A stretch of DNA of 64,000 bases from Brachionus manjavacas (lineage: Eukaryota; Rotifera; Eurotatoria; Ploima; Brachionidae): positions 2,852,001-2,916,000 of the forward strand of contig JAHQIY010000012.1 in NCBI GenBank assembly GCA_019054805.1. The letters run 5' to 3'. The position numbers and the translations under genes are program-made. The notes beneath the pieces were generated by a model. It saw only the letters and a list, made by a program, of their open reading frames with translations, did not search any database and was not told the origin of the DNA. Shown here piece after piece: positions 12,701-23,994 of this stretch. Each line of letters opens with the position of its first letter. Within the stretch, counting starts at the first letter, position 1.

Positions 12701-15700
12701 ACGAACAGCCCATGCCGTGAGGATTTATCAGCGAGCTCAGATCGTTCAAATAGTTGTAAGTGGTTATTTTGACGTTTTTAAGATTGGACAACTGGACCGG
12801 GTCGGCACACTTGTGAATGTTGTATCCCTGGAGCATTGGGCCGCGTCTCAAGCAGCCGTTGATGAACACTTTTAAATTTTCTATCGGCTCTTCGTCAATG
12901 TTCTTTATTTCTATCTCAAATTTGCTAGTACTGTTGACCCGGAAGTTAAAGAAAAGGTTGAAAGTAAAGCCCTCGCCTGATATTGTTTCCACAATTTTAT
13001 TTCCGACAAAAATTTTGACCGCAAATATGGCTCTGGCCGGAGCCTTGGTTATATTTATCTCATTTAGTGCAAATGTGTAGGCATGTGATTGAAATGTTAT
13101 GTTGGCCCATGAGCCGCGAAAAGATGCCCCTGTGGACGCGTAATTGGGATCCAAATGTTTGTAGTCAGGTAGACTTGGCGATGAAAAGACATCGATTTTG
13201 TTTCCGAATCTCAACGATTTTGAACACTCCATGGGGCTTCTTTCCACTTGCGATCTTCTTTCCAAATGTGGCCTTCTCTCGCAGATGTAATTCACTCCTG
13301 GCTCGTCACACTCTGAACTAGCAATGCCTAGGCCTTGGGCGTACAGACACGACTCGCTTGAGCTGGCCGACAATGTTTGGTTGTGCCACCAGGGACCATT
13401 GGATAGAATAATTGATCTGTCTGTCCAAAATGCGTTTTCATCTAGTGCCTGAGCACCGATCCAATATTTTTCACTCAAGTTTCGTTCGAACAGTAAACTG
13501 CTCAATTCGTCCACAATCACGCGAGATTTCACTATCAGAAGGTCAGAATCCAGCAGTTGACACTCGTTTCGAGCCTGGTGCCATGAGACAGCAGTTTGGT
13601 TTGAAAAATGAATGCATTTGTCTTTCTCGAATGTAAAATCTTCTGGACAATGCACGCATGCCTTGTTTTTTGTGTGCCTAAAAATATGAGCAGTAAATAA
13701 AGGGCAGAAAATTTGGAATTTTTAAAAAAAATTTTATTTTTTACAAGATATCACATTTACAAACTTTTTTCACACTCAGAAAAAAACTACTTTATCTTTT
13801 TAATAAAATTTTTCTAAAAACAAAGTATCGATCAAGAAAACAATCTTTGTCCTTTTTTGTGTCACACAAATTTTTCTAAATTATTAAGGAAAAAATCTCG
13901 AATACAATTTGCTTACATATTTATCTTTAGAATTTTGATTTTTTATGCTTTGATCAGAAGGGGCGTTAGCTGGGTATAGATAAAAAATAAATAAATGAAA
14001 TATTACATAATTAAGTATTCGATGACACTTCAAAAATAAACTAAGAATTTGTTGTAAAACAAAAAAATAATTATTTGTTTCTTAGGGCATTTTGATGAAA
14101 TTTGAGTTCCGGCTTTAAGAAAAAAATAAAATCTAAATTTTTTTTGTTTTTTTTTGGCTGATCGCCCTCTTTCTTGAGGGAATTTAATGAAATTTTTTAT
14201 CTTTAAAAATGTATGAAGAATTTTTTTCTGAAATGATTCTATGATTGTTCTTTTGTCAGCTGCTGTTTATCACAAGCATCCAAAAAATTCCAAATTGTCT
14301 CACATTTGTTATTTATCTTAAATTCATAAGATATTTTTTTTTGAATTTTCTAGATTAAAATTTAATTTATTCATCTAGACATTTACTTTTTATGTAAATA
14401 AATTTATCATGAAATTCTATTAAGATAGCTTATTTCTAAATTAAATATCCAAATATCAAGGAAATTTTTTTAAATCTGTTGAAAACAAAATTTTTGTTGC
14501 CAAATATAAATTTAAAGAAAATTATATATTTTTTAAATTTAATTTATCCATTTTTAGTCATTTGAATTGAATCTAATTTTTTTTATTAGGAAGATGCCAC
14601 GTACTTATACAAAGTTAAGATGATCAAAAATTTCAAAACAACCCTTTAAAAAAGTTCTATGAAATTTCAATTTACAAATACTGCATACAAGAGAACTGCC
14701 AGATCAATCATCAATTTTTTTTCTGTCGAAAAAGAACCTTTTACACAGCGATCAATTATCACATACCAAATTATTTAATAATTTTTTTTCCTTAATGTTT
14801 CCATTAAGGCTCTAGGAATTTACTGGTTTAAAAAATTAGCCTTAAACATTTTTCAAAGTGTTTTTTATGAGATTTAGACTTAGCTGAAATTCTAATATGA
14901 TCTAGACCTATCTTGAGCGAGACTATTTACCTCAATGTAAAGATACAGATATTTAGATAGATAATTAGATTTTAAAAATCGTACTAAATTTTATTGCTGG
15001 AAGCGGAGCGACAGGTCCAACTTGTTTCAAAATTTGAATTATTTGACTTGAATATTTAGTTGTTAAATATTTTCAAATAATTATGTAATTAAAAATAAAA
15101 TTAATCAAATATTTTAATATTAAAAATTTTTGTAATGAATTTTAATAAATGAATTGTTAATCGGTCTTTTTAGAAATGGGCACTAGCCTTAAAAAAAAAG
15201 ACAGGTCCAATTTGTTTTCTTTATAAATGTGAAAATTTTTTTTTATAAAAAAAATATTTTAAGATTAGATTTTTATCAAAAAATATTCATAATAATATCT
15301 GTCTAACTATATTCTTTGAATTAAAATTAAAACAAAAATTCTCTCGAAAATTTTTCTTTAAATTATGCTTTGCACTAAAATAATTCTTTAAAAACAAAAA
15401 TTCTATTTCTCATTTTTAGAATAAATTTTTTTGCCAAGAGTTCAAACAGAATTTAATTTTTCACACTTACCAATTACCAAGAAAGCATTTGCATTGAGAG
15501 TCAATACATTCGAGACCCTGTTCGCATGGTTCTTGATCATTCTCGTCACATATATCGCCAATGCTGAGTTTGTTAAGACTATCGCTGCTGATTAAAGCAT
15601 CAGTTTGACAAATAAAATAATTGGTATAGTTGTCACAAGGAATTTTGTGAAGACCTAAGACCTGCATTTCCGCACATTCATTTAATGAGTTGGAGTCGCG

Positions 15701-16149
15701 CCACCAAGGTCCATGGGCACCAAGATCTTGACCATTTAGCCAATACCAGTTCGAGTCATTCGCATAAGCTCCAATCTTTTAAAAAATTAATTTTTTTTCA
15801 ATGGAAAAAAATAGTAATAAAATACCAAATATCTTCCGTCAAGTTCCAGTTCCTCGAACAAATTGACTGAAAAATCAATGACCACCTTGCTAGGAGCAAT
15901 AAGAAGGCTCGAGTTTAGACTTTCACATTCCAGTTTCGCCTCATTCCATGATGCTTCTTCATCTGACACATAGAAACAACCATTTTGGTAGAGAACAAAA
16001 CCGTTCGGACACTGCGGACCTTTTTGTTTTTCTGAACTGGTCAAATTATTGGGGCTTATTGGTGTTGTTGCCACATCCTGCAAAGACGACTCTGCTCGGA
16101 CGCAAGCAAAAAAACATAAGCTTAAGAAAATTAAGCTCAAAAGTCGCAT
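1..16149 (-). CDS. Giant secreted multidomain C-type-lectin-like protein, 3' end beyond window
   Basis: Minus-strand gene with four exons inferred here: 16149..15826, 15775..15471, 13677..11265 and 9704..1 (continuing left). All joins keep frame: phase 0, phase 2 (TG|G, Trp), phase 0. The product starts with a hydrophobic signal peptide (MRLLSLIFLSLCFFACVRA), then CTLD 1 (about residues 45-170), a Cys-rich module (about 185-218), CTLD 2 (about 219-340), then at least 26 domains of 130-152 residues. Each of these starts near a Cys (types CESG, CFPG and others), has a core with V.ITKD/VTKD and ends NVKI.I..C; later ones are joined by Thr/Pro-rich linkers that look mucin-like. The visible part is 4,248 residues. 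Neither CTLD shows an EPN/QPD sugar-binding motif, so carbohydrate binding is not assured. I infer an extracellular, heavily glycosylated surface or matrix protein. The repeated domain is probably a beta-sandwich, but I do not recognise its family. Confidence 0.88.
9705..11264 (-). other. Intron 3 of the giant lectin-like gene
   Basis: A 1,560-bp phase-0 intron, GTAAAT...TTTGCAAAG on the minus strand. It is strongly AT-rich with homopolymer runs. I see no ORF, RNA gene or recognisable repeat in it. Confidence 0.85.
11265..13677 (-). CDS. Exon 3: CTLD 2 and the first four and a half repeat domains
   Basis: An acceptor TATTTTTAG|G opens this 2,413-bp exon. An apparent start at 13655 is a GTG inside the frame and is not the real start. 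CTLD 2 runs from CPEDFTFEKDKC to NYICERR and shares YWIGA and GPWW with CTLD 1. Then come four complete, well-diverged Cys-to-Cys domains and the first half of a fifth, with a Thr-rich linker (PRITTTTPTTTT) before the fifth. The exon ends YSIK|GTAAAT in phase 0. Splicing to exon 4 gives VYSIKVTKYSTKSLV, which matches the equivalent stretch of the other domains (for example VRVTKDPNSALV) and so supports the join. Confidence 0.9.
13678..15470 (-). other. Intron 2 of the giant lectin-like gene
   Basis: A phase-2 intron of 1,793 bp with donor GTAAGTG and acceptor TATTTTTAG. It is AT-rich. A short phrase, gacaggtccaa followed by ttgttt, occurs twice (near 15011 and 15202), but nothing else stands out. 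Confidence 0.85.
15471..15775 (-). CDS. Exon 2: second half of CTLD 1 plus Cys-rich module
   Basis: The exon begins IGAYANDSNWYWLNG, which continues the GRYL of exon 1 to give the YLIGA core of a CTLD. GPWW, CAEMQ and FICQ complete the fold. A compact Cys-rich stretch follows (CDENDQEPC, GLECIDSQCKCFLGNW), resembling an EB or EGF-like module that finishes in exon 3 at KAC. The exon ends in phase 2 at the strong donor AATTG|GTAAGTG, and the split codon TG|G is restored by exon 3. The intron that follows (15470..13678) is about 1.8 kb, AT-rich, with nothing recognisable in it. Confidence 0.88.
15826..16149 (-). CDS. Exon 1: signal peptide and first half of CTLD 1
   Basis: This exon encodes 108 residues and starts at the ATG at 16149, followed at once by a classical signal sequence ending near VRA|ES. 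A Ser/Thr/Pro-rich spacer precedes CPNGFVLYQNGCFYV, the usual start of a long-form C-type-lectin-like domain. The exon ends in phase 0 after GRYL at the donor TTG|GTATTT. The following intron (15825..15776) is only 50 bp and ends TTAAAAG, which explains why the reading frame seems to run on into a false Phe/Lys-rich tail. Confidence 0.9.
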
Positions 16150-16196
16150 TTATTTGTTTTGTTTAGTTTATGTGCAAACTGAGTCAAATTGACAGG

Positions 16197-16206
16197 TTTA
16201 AATAGA
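16197..16206 (-). promoter_or_regulatory. Probable TATA-like element of the giant lectin-like gene
   Basis: Minus-strand CTATTTAAACC lies about 50 bp upstream of the ATG at 16149. A pyrimidine-purine TCAGTTTG that could serve as initiator follows about 20-25 bp downstream. The position fits a short 5' UTR. No transcript data support it. Confidence 0.4.
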
Positions 16207-16209
16207 TGA

Positions 16210-17940
16210 ATATGAACCGGCGAATTTTGTAATTTTTAAATATTTTAATTAATTCTTATCATAAAAAAGATTGGAATAAAAAGAAAAACATTATAATTAG
16301 GACCATATTTTTTAAGATTTTGCTGGATTATTGCTTTCAAACGTCTCTTGCCAAACATATATAGTTTGCATATTTTTATATAACATACTTGGCTCTTTTG
16401 ATGATGAGCTTTTTTTCGCTCAATTACTTTAAAAATGCTAACTGTGTTTTTTTTGCTAAGGTGGAATCAACAAAACTTTAAACCAAAAAGTTAATAATTT
16501 ATTCAATTGGCAACAAAAAAGTACGTAAAGAAACAAAAAAGAATATTTTGTATAATTTTTAACTTATCTTTCTGTTCAATTTAGTCTGAACATTTCATTT
16601 TCAGTTTCCATTTTGAGAAGGATTCTTGGAATCTCGAAACCAGATTTTATGCATTTTTGAAATTAAATTAGAAATATGGATAGGAAGAATTTATTTTAAG
16701 GAAAAGATAAGTTTCGATTGTGAATTTTTTTTTTAATTTTGAAGATAGCTGAGGAATTAAACTAAAATGATTAATTACTAGGACCCACAATAAGATATTG
16801 GCGACCAGAGACAATTTAGCAATTTTTTTTTGAATGTTATCTAGAGAATTTAAAGCAAACATTTTTTCCTTTTTCATTTGGGGTTTTATAAAAGACTCGA
16901 GAATTTAAAAAAATACGTCAAAATTTTGTTCAAATTCACTTAAAATCACTGATTTTTCCTAAAATTTACTAATTTTTTTTGAAAAATAAATTATGACAAA
17001 ACTTTTTCAATATTAAAAATTAGATTTTCCGAAATTTTGGAAACACTTTGTTTCTATCAACATTACCAATTTGTTTTGTACAAAAAAATTATTAAATTTT
17101 TCCATATTTTTAAAAGAGTAGAAGAAGAATCTTTGGTGAAGTTATGGATGAGAAATTTAGCATCCTCTTTACCTCAGTCATCTCTATTTTCAAGTTTCAT
17201 TTGAGAAAATAATTTTATTTCTTAGAAACATTTTTCATTTTAAAATAAATAACTTGAAATAATTTTATAATTGCATTTGGGCACGGTATTTAAAAGTAAT
17301 CATTCTATGTGGTCTAAAAATAATGTTTAATTTGTGTAAATAATTTTAATACTTTTAATTTAAAAAAAATATCTTTTTTAAATAAATAAAAGATTTTCAT
17401 TTATTCTAGCCTGTCAAATTAGATTTTGATTTTTATCAGAATTTATAACAATTATTTCTTAATTTATTTTTTAATTGAAAAAAATTTTTAATTAATTTTA
17501 TTGTTTAATTATTTTATTTGAAAAAAAACTATTCAGAGAAATATATAATTATTTTGCAAAAAACTATTCGAATATTATCAAACTTTGTATTTGAAAATGA
17601 ATTAATTTTTAAAAATTAAATTATTTATTTTATTTTATTTTAACCCTCTTGACCAAATTAAAAATAAAAATTATTAAAATTGATCAACTATTAGAAAAGA
17701 TTAGGAATAAAATTATAAAGTACAAGAATTTAAGATGGAATTTAGAACTTGTCATATTAAAAAAATTTATTTATGATTTTGGTTTAAAAATAATCGAATT
17801 TAATTTAAAAAAAAATATTTGCAAAAAAAAAATATAAATCATAAATCACTCACATAATTTTTAATCAAAGATTATTTGATTATTATGACTAATTTTTAAC
17901 AATTTATTTTAAATTTTTTTTTAATTGATTCAATTTTGTT
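16210..17940. other. AT-rich intergenic region
   Basis: No gene, RNA or clear repeat is visible. Short open frames (for example 17649-17837 plus, 16668-16877 minus) are Lys/Ile/Asn/Phe-rich and look like chance products of AT-rich DNA. Confidence 0.6.
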
Positions 17941-17941
17941 T

Positions 17942-18625
17942 TAGTAGTAGTAGTAGTATAAATGCTGTGGGAGCGTGGATCTCCAAGCGAAGACGCCACT
18001 AAACGTCCCGCTATAACAGCCAAAGACCATTTTTTTATTAAAATTCTAGATAAGTTAAAATTCATTAATAATGGTTTTTACCTGAAAATTTTTTTTGTTC
18101 TTATAGTTTGTGTAAAGTGATTTTGGTGGATGTTGTCTTATCTAGTAGAAACCCAGTTGTTTATCAATTCTATTTTTAAATGTGTTGGTGTTAGTAACAC
18201 ATCTGGTAGCTGCATCGAGGGCATTCCAGTCACCTGCGGTCCTGTTCGTGAAGGAATTTGTGCGTGCCTCGCAGTTGCGAGCCAACTCGCGCTCAATTGC
18301 AAGAGGACAAGTGCTGGTGTTCCCTGCTGGACAGTCGAGGCCATCAGACGCCAGCCTTTGATCGCCGCTGATAAAACATACGTGGTCGTAGCCGTGCTGA
18401 ATCTTATGGAGCTGGATGAGGTCACCTCGACTACGCCGGTCTTCTAGAGCGGTCCAACCGAGTGCTTCTCTTCTTTTAACGTAGAGTTTCGATTTGAGTT
18501 CAGGGACTAGCTCTGAGAATCTCCCTTGCACCTGTTCAAGCAATTTAATTTCACCCCGCCGAAAAGGATTCCAGGCACTTACTGCAAACTCTAAGTGAGG
18601 CCGTACGAACGACCTGTGCATTTGA
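17942..18625 (-). mobile_element. 5'-truncated LINE, RT C-terminus and 3' tail
   Basis: The minus-strand open frame 18621..18142 (159 aa) has RPHLEFAVSAWNPF, then LEQVQGRFSELVPEL, RREALGWTALEDRRSRGDL and RTNSFTNRTAGDWNAL. This is the conserved C-terminal segment that follows the reverse transcriptase in CR1/Jockey-type LINEs. Downstream lies a GC-richer 3' UTR of about 180 bp and a (TAC)n tail at 17942-17956, marking the 3' end. Upstream homology stops near 18625, so it is a 5'-truncated insertion. The visible frame is intact, and GC is well above the flanks. Confidence 0.85.
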
Positions 18626-18846
18626 ACTCAGCAATCTCTCGAAAGTTATTATTTCTGTTTAAATCCTCATGTTTACCATTAATTGCTGTTTTTAAAATTA
18701 ATTGAGGAAAAGAAAAATTGCTTTTGAGATAAAAAAAAATTAAATAAAAATTGATAAATAAAAATCCGAATCTTAAAGCCAATAACAAATTGAAATTAAC
18801 TAGATCAAACTGTTTTAAAAGTTAAATTTTTACTTAAATTAACATG

Positions 18847-19531
18847 CAGCACTGATTTATGTAAAATAACGTTTATATAAGTTAAATTACCGGTTTCCAA
18901 AAATTTGAAAGCATAATTCAGGTAGTATCTCTTTCAAAAGAGTAACTGATGTCTTTAACTTTTCTAAAAAAATTAATAGCTTTTTAAAGCCAATATTAAC
19001 CATTCCGAAAAAGTAAAAAAAAAATAAATCTATTATTTATTTAAAAAGATTAATTTGAAAAGGCAATGAATGTTGTTATACAAAATAATGGAGACTGGTC
19101 AAACTGCTGATTAATTGTTTAAAAACATAATTAATAAAAAAATTTAATAAATTAGACTTTTTCCATTTTTTTATTCTATTCTACGATTTTAACCTCAAAA
19201 AAAATAATTATTTACGTAATTTTACGTAATATTACAAAATTTCTCTTTTGTGAAAAAAATAATCACAAAAATTGGATGATCAAATTTTGAACGGAAAACC
19301 TCTAAAATGAGCTCAAATCTAGCGAATTTTCGGCAATTTTGGAAATCGGTAATTTTACTTTAATTAACGTTATTTTACGTAAAAAAGCGCTTTTTATCGT
19401 TGATTATCGTAATTTTACCTAAGTCATTTTATGTTCTTTTTACAGAATTTATTGTAAAATTTCATTTTTTAACGTAAAATAACGTTAATTTACGTGAAAT
19501 ATCATTAGATCCTCGTTGCAAATCAGTGTTG
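18847..19531. mobile_element. Possible small DNA transposon (MITE) rich in TTACGT motifs
   Basis: CAGCACTGATTT at 18847-18858 and its near-complement AAATCAGTGTTG at 19520-19531 form a 12-bp imperfect terminal inverted repeat (11 of 12). The inside carries many ACGTAA/TTACGT words, especially 19210-19235 and 19360-19500. There is no ORF. The 8-bp flanks do not match, so boundaries and class (hAT-like?) are uncertain. Confidence 0.35.
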
Positions 19532-19671
19532 TATATAAAATCAGTAAAGAACTAAAAAAGGATCTAAAAATCCTATTTTATTTTAAACATGGACTAGCTG
19601 ACTATATTAATTAATGTTTAAACAAAATAGATAAAAGAAAATACTTTCTTTTTTTTTTAAATTTAACTAAA

Positions 19672-20075
19672 TGCCGCTCCTGTTAGTTATCTACATCAAC
19701 GACATACCTGATATACAGATATGTAGTAAACCACGTCATCAAGCTTTTCGCGGATGACAGCAAGCTCATTGCAACCATCCGTAATGTTAGCGACCTGGAA
19801 TTGCTTCATTGGGATCTTGAGTCACTAATTAAATTGTCCACAACCTGGCAGATGCTGTTCAATAAACAAACTAGTACTGAAAAAGATCTTAGAGTCACCA
19901 TCGCGAGCAAACCGCAAGCTCTCTAGCCATATCAAAGCCCCAACTAATAAGGCCATCTCCATCCTTGGGCAACTAAGACAAATGATTAGATTCAAAAAAA
20001 AGAAAAGGAAAAAAGCAACCTTCAAAACAATATACTGCGCATTTGTCAGGCTTGGAGTTACGCAGCAATGGACAA
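19672..20075 (+). pseudogene. LINE reverse transcriptase remnant
   Basis: The plus strand shows LLVIYINDIPD, then after a frameshift VVKLFADDSKLIATI, the region around the catalytic F-A-D-D box of a LINE reverse transcriptase. WDLESLIKLSTTWQMLFN follows. Further frameshifts precede KAISILGQLRQMIRF. It is broken in several places and is probably a fragment of the same family as the element at 17.9-18.6 kb. The 5' and 3' ends are lost in AT-rich sequence. Confidence 0.8.
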
Positions 20076-20079
20076 CTAC

Positions 20080-21370
20080 TGCACTAAATATAATATCAAA
20101 TTATTTTTAAAAAAGATGTCGCTTTTAAATATTGAAAGTCAATTGTGAAAAATTTATTTATTTGTTTTAAATTTTTATATAAATAAATGAACGAGCCTGT
20201 AGCAGACATATTTATTATATTCGACTCACTGGCAAGTGAAATAAGAGAGTGGTCAAAAGGTGTTGCATGTTTGTATCGGAAAATGATCATTTATCATGTC
20301 TTGACCAGGAAGGATCTTAAAGCCAATAATTTTATACTATCTTCGCTCTTGGGTTTGGTCTTAATTCTTCTGACAATTAATCGTTTTCAATTATTATTTT
20401 TTCTCTTAGTTAAACTATTAATTAAGAGGAAATTTTTAGAAATTTTTTTAATTTTTAATTCAATATATTTTTTTAGAAAATGAAATGTAAAAACTTGAAT
20501 AACCAGGTAAAATATCTTTTTGATTTTGTATCCTTTGGTAGTTTAGAATTTTAATTTTTTAATTTTGCTTTATTTCTTAAACAAAAGAGAAAAAAAAATC
20601 TTTCTTTAGAATGTCGTTTGTGAAATTTTTAAATTTATGTTAAATCCCAAAGATTTTAGTTAAACCGACAATATAGAATTAATTTTATAAGTTAAAAACA
20701 TTACTTCCTAAATAGTTTCACAATAAAATATGGCTTATATTTTATTAAGTACCTAAAATATTTTTTTTAGTATCTAATTTTGTACCGTGAGTAGCTAAAA
20801 AAATCTTATTGTTTGAACTAATTTTTAAGCTTTGAAGAAATTTTAAAGTTGAAATTTTTACAAATAAATAAAAAAAATTACTATGTTTATATGTATTTTT
20901 TTTTTTAATTTTGCTTTTTTTTATTAGCTACTTGGTAAAAATATAAAAGCTACTTTTTGTATATTTTTTGCTACTTTTCTTTATCTACTTGAAATAAATA
21001 ATTTAGCTACTGAAAAAAAATATTTTAGCTACTCAATAAAATAAAAGCCATTAAATATGATGTAGAGTTTACTATTTTTAACACTAGAATGACCCGTGTC
21101 AATTTGACATCCTCTTTTATCTTTTATAATTTAAGGAAGCTCTTTTAGACTTTAAATTTTTTTTTCCATTTTGTTCATTAAACTAAAATCAATAAGATTA
21201 AAAAAAAATTTTTTTAATTTAGCAACAGATTTTTCGTAAGCTAACTTTCTAAAAAAATTTTATTTTTAATTTGATCATTAAAATTTTAAATTAAAAAAAA
21301 ATTACATTAATTTATTTATTGATAAAAAAAATCAAAATTCATTAAAAAATGCTTCGGTATAATTCATTTA
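20080..21370. other. AT-rich intergenic region with a lone TTAA-transposon end
   Basis: No gene is recognised. A 98-residue plus-strand frame at 20187-20483 has a hydrophobic tail but no family features. At 21078-21112, TTAACACTAGAATGACC followed by the palindrome TGTCAATTTGACA resembles one end of the MITE at 25.45 kb. Confidence 0.5.
21311..21316 (-). terminator. Poly(A) signal of the CAP gene
   Basis: TTTATT on the plus strand is AATAAA on the minus strand, about 60 bp past the CAP stop codon. In such AT-rich DNA the hexamer is common, so position is the main support. Confidence 0.5.
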
Positions 21371-21373
21371 ATA

Positions 21374-22012
21374 TTAATCACATTCATAGTCTGTACTATC
21401 ATAGTTACGAACTTTAGGTTGTACATTAGAAATATACCTTCCTCTAATGTTTCCTGCTGGTAGATAGTTACACGTAATATATGCTTTATTTCCAGCGCTA
21501 ATCGCTAACCCACATCCAACTCTCTTGGTGCCTTTCCACACCACTTGAGTAAAATGCCCAATCATTCCCCTAATCCTGCCGCCTGTTTCAAAGTCATAAT
21601 TTTCGATTTCATTATACCATTTTTCTGCAAACATTTTTCCAATTTGACCACATCTTCTCAGATCAAACCCATTTGATCTGAATCCGACGGCTAAATTTTC
21701 GCCCATTCTTAACACAGCTAGACCTTTGCTATGGGCAAAAAAATTTTCTTCGGCCATTTTTTCTGAATATGCAATAGCTTTTTCTTGCAAACTTAAATCG
21801 ACTGTCAGATTGCTGACTCTATGAGCAGAACGAAGTTTATTATGGGTTCTAATAATGCATTTGTTAAATTCATTAGCGCATTGAGGCGAAAGTGAAAGCA
21901 AATCCACACAAAAAGCCTATGGAAAAATTTAAAAGAAATTTAAAAGTAAATTTTATTAACTTACCGTTTTTAACAAAAAAAATAAAAATATTAACTTAAG
22001 CAAGTTCTTCAT
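21374..22012 (-). CDS. Secreted CAP (SCP/TAPS) domain protein
   Basis: Two exons: 22012..21965 (16 codons) and 21916..21374, separated by a 48-bp intron (ACG|GTAAGTT ... TTCCATAG|GCT, phase 0). Exon 1 begins MKNLLKLIFLFFLLKT, so the joined N-terminus is a signal peptide ending near AFCVD. The product is 196 aa. The CAP fold is shown by HNKLR, the His of FAHSKG, the Glu of GENLAVG, the Glu of WYNE, GHFTQVVW (CAP1) and YITCNYLPAGN (CAP2). The four residues of the usual His-Glu-Glu-His pocket are all present. It is a single-domain, extracellular member of a family that includes cysteine-rich secretory and antigen-5-like proteins. The family has no single biochemical function, and none is proposed here. 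Confidence 0.93.
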
Positions 22013-23195
22013 CTTTGGTTTTATTTTAATAGAAATTTTAAACTGTTCTTCGTTTTTAAATAAAAATCTTAATTCTTAAAGTAATTAATTATTCAAGGAA
22101 TATTCGGTATTTTTTTAATTGTTACTTTAAATAACATCTTGGTGACAGTTTGTCAATAATCTTATTAGATTTATGGCTTTTGGTTTGTTATGAGATCACA
22201 AAAATGTTACTAATTTGATGTCTAATTTTTAGTTTTTTTAGCATCATATGAACTAATGATTCAAAAAAATAAATGAACAAATAAAAAAGCAAGCAATTCA
22301 AAATAGATTTTAATGATTTTTTTTCCATGTATAATTCAAAATACCAAATTGAACAGTTCAGATCATAAATGACTCAAGTTTAAAAATATGACTTTTTTTT
22401 GGTTTTATTAAGTTTTATTTCTTTTATTGAAAAAAAAAGCTGTGATTTAAAATAATTTTAAACTAAATAAATATTTAAAACTGAAATAAAATAAAACTCC
22501 TTGTAAAAAACACTATTGAATACAAAACAAAACCCTTTTTTAAATTAAATTAATATTTTTATTTCTTGCTGATTTTATCTTTTAACTTTTATCCGTCCAA
22601 AATATAAAAAATAAAGTTATCGGTCAGAATTGGTCAATTTTAACCAGACAAAGAAAACGAAAAATATTTTTTTTAAATTTTATTTGAAATTGAAAAGTAA
22701 GATACATGTTAACCCTCGGATAAGGCGATAACGATGACACTTTATATTAATTTAATTTAATTAAAACATCAAGATAATTAACTTGATAAGTTATTGAATT
22801 TGAGGATCGTAGATCATAGTAACATACAATTAAAATACGAATTATTTAATGAAATAAAGAGGATAAAAACGGAAATGACAAAAAAAATTAATTAAGGATG
22901 CAATTTTTTACAAATTACAGTGTTAATTTTTAAGAGAGTAAGATACTTTAGCAGCCCTACCTATCAATAAGTTTTGTCTACGTTTTTCAAGCAAAATTCA
23001 AAAAATCAATCTTTCAGTATTTTCATTTTATTTTTAAGAAAAAAGACAATTAATCAAAAAATTGAAAATCAATTAAAACAATGAATAAAGATTTTGGAAC
23101 TTTTATTTTTGAGAAAAATTCATGTAATTTTTTGTTTGGATCTAATTTCACCCAAATTTGAACGGATTTAAGAGTGAAGTGATAACTATAAATCT
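22013..23195. other. AT-rich intergenic region
   Basis: Nothing codes here as far as I can see. TTAACCCTCGGATAAGGCG near 22710 weakly resembles the Tigger-type terminus seen at 57.5 kb and could be an isolated relic. Confidence 0.5.
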
Positions 23196-23201
23196 AACTA
23201 A

Positions 23202-23900
23202 TTATAATAATTTTAAGCTCAATATTAGAATTATTAAAATATTGGGAAACTTTTGGTTAATTAAAAAATTTTTCCAATGTGGAAGTTGTTCAGGTGTCCT
23301 TGGACCCATATTGCTCACGCAAGTGCGAATTTTGTTTTCGAATTGCTCAAGATTTTTGGACTTCCAAACACCCTCATAAACTTTGGCTTTCAAATTTCCC
23401 CAAAAATCTTCGATTGGTCGTGATTTTGGTACGCTTGCTGGATTCACTTCTTTGGCAACATACCTTAAATTTTTATCTAACATTGTGAGAATTCTACTCG
23501 CATAGTGAGATGATGCTAAGTCAGGCAAAAATACATAATTGCTATCCTAATAATATTCTTTAATCATTGGTTCAAGTCGTTTCTTAACACACTCTCCAAG
23601 GTAGACATGTTGATTTACCGCTAAAACACTAGATACAAAATATGGTTAGCTTATTCCACGTTGTGAAATAGCCAACCAGACAATTAATTTTTCTTCAAAT
23701 TTTTAGACGTACTTGTTCTTTAAACTATCCGGCGCCTTGCTAACCTTACTGCTATAAATTGAATCGCCTTACAACTTCAGCTTTTGTCAAATTTTTGTAA
23801 CTTTTTACAAAGCTGTACAAATCTTTTTTGTTGGTTTCGTACATTATTTACTGAAAACTTGTCGAAAATTCAACTTTTTGATAAAATTTTTTTTTATTTA
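23202..23900 (-). pseudogene. Mariner/Tc1-like transposase relic
   Basis: The minus-strand frame 23528..23202 reads PDLASSHYA, then VAKEVNPASVPKSRPIEDFWGNLKAKVYEG. This is the C-terminal catalytic part of a mariner/Tc1-superfamily transposase: the Asp of PDLASSHYA and the PIEDFWG block with its acidic residue. Upstream on the same strand, 23710-23530, the frame is broken but still shows LIVWLAISQRGIS, VNQHVYLGECVKKRLEPMIKEYY and SNYVFL. At least one frameshift and stops separate the parts. No terminal inverted repeats were found. The element is dead. Confidence 0.8.
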
Positions 23901-23994
23901 GAGCCAGGGTTAGCCTGATTTTAAATTTTGATAAAAAATGGGAAAGGTCTTGTCCACTTATAAAGCAAATTAAACTAAACTTTTGTGCCATTTT

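Noticed and set aside
11250..13636. Plus-strand ORFs opposite exon 3
   Set aside because: Shadows of the long minus-strand coding exon, with no recognisable domains.
20187..20483. 98-codon plus frame with hydrophobic tail
   Set aside because: The second half is AT-driven Leu/Phe/Ile sequence. It has no domain, no promoter and lies in transposon-rich DNA.
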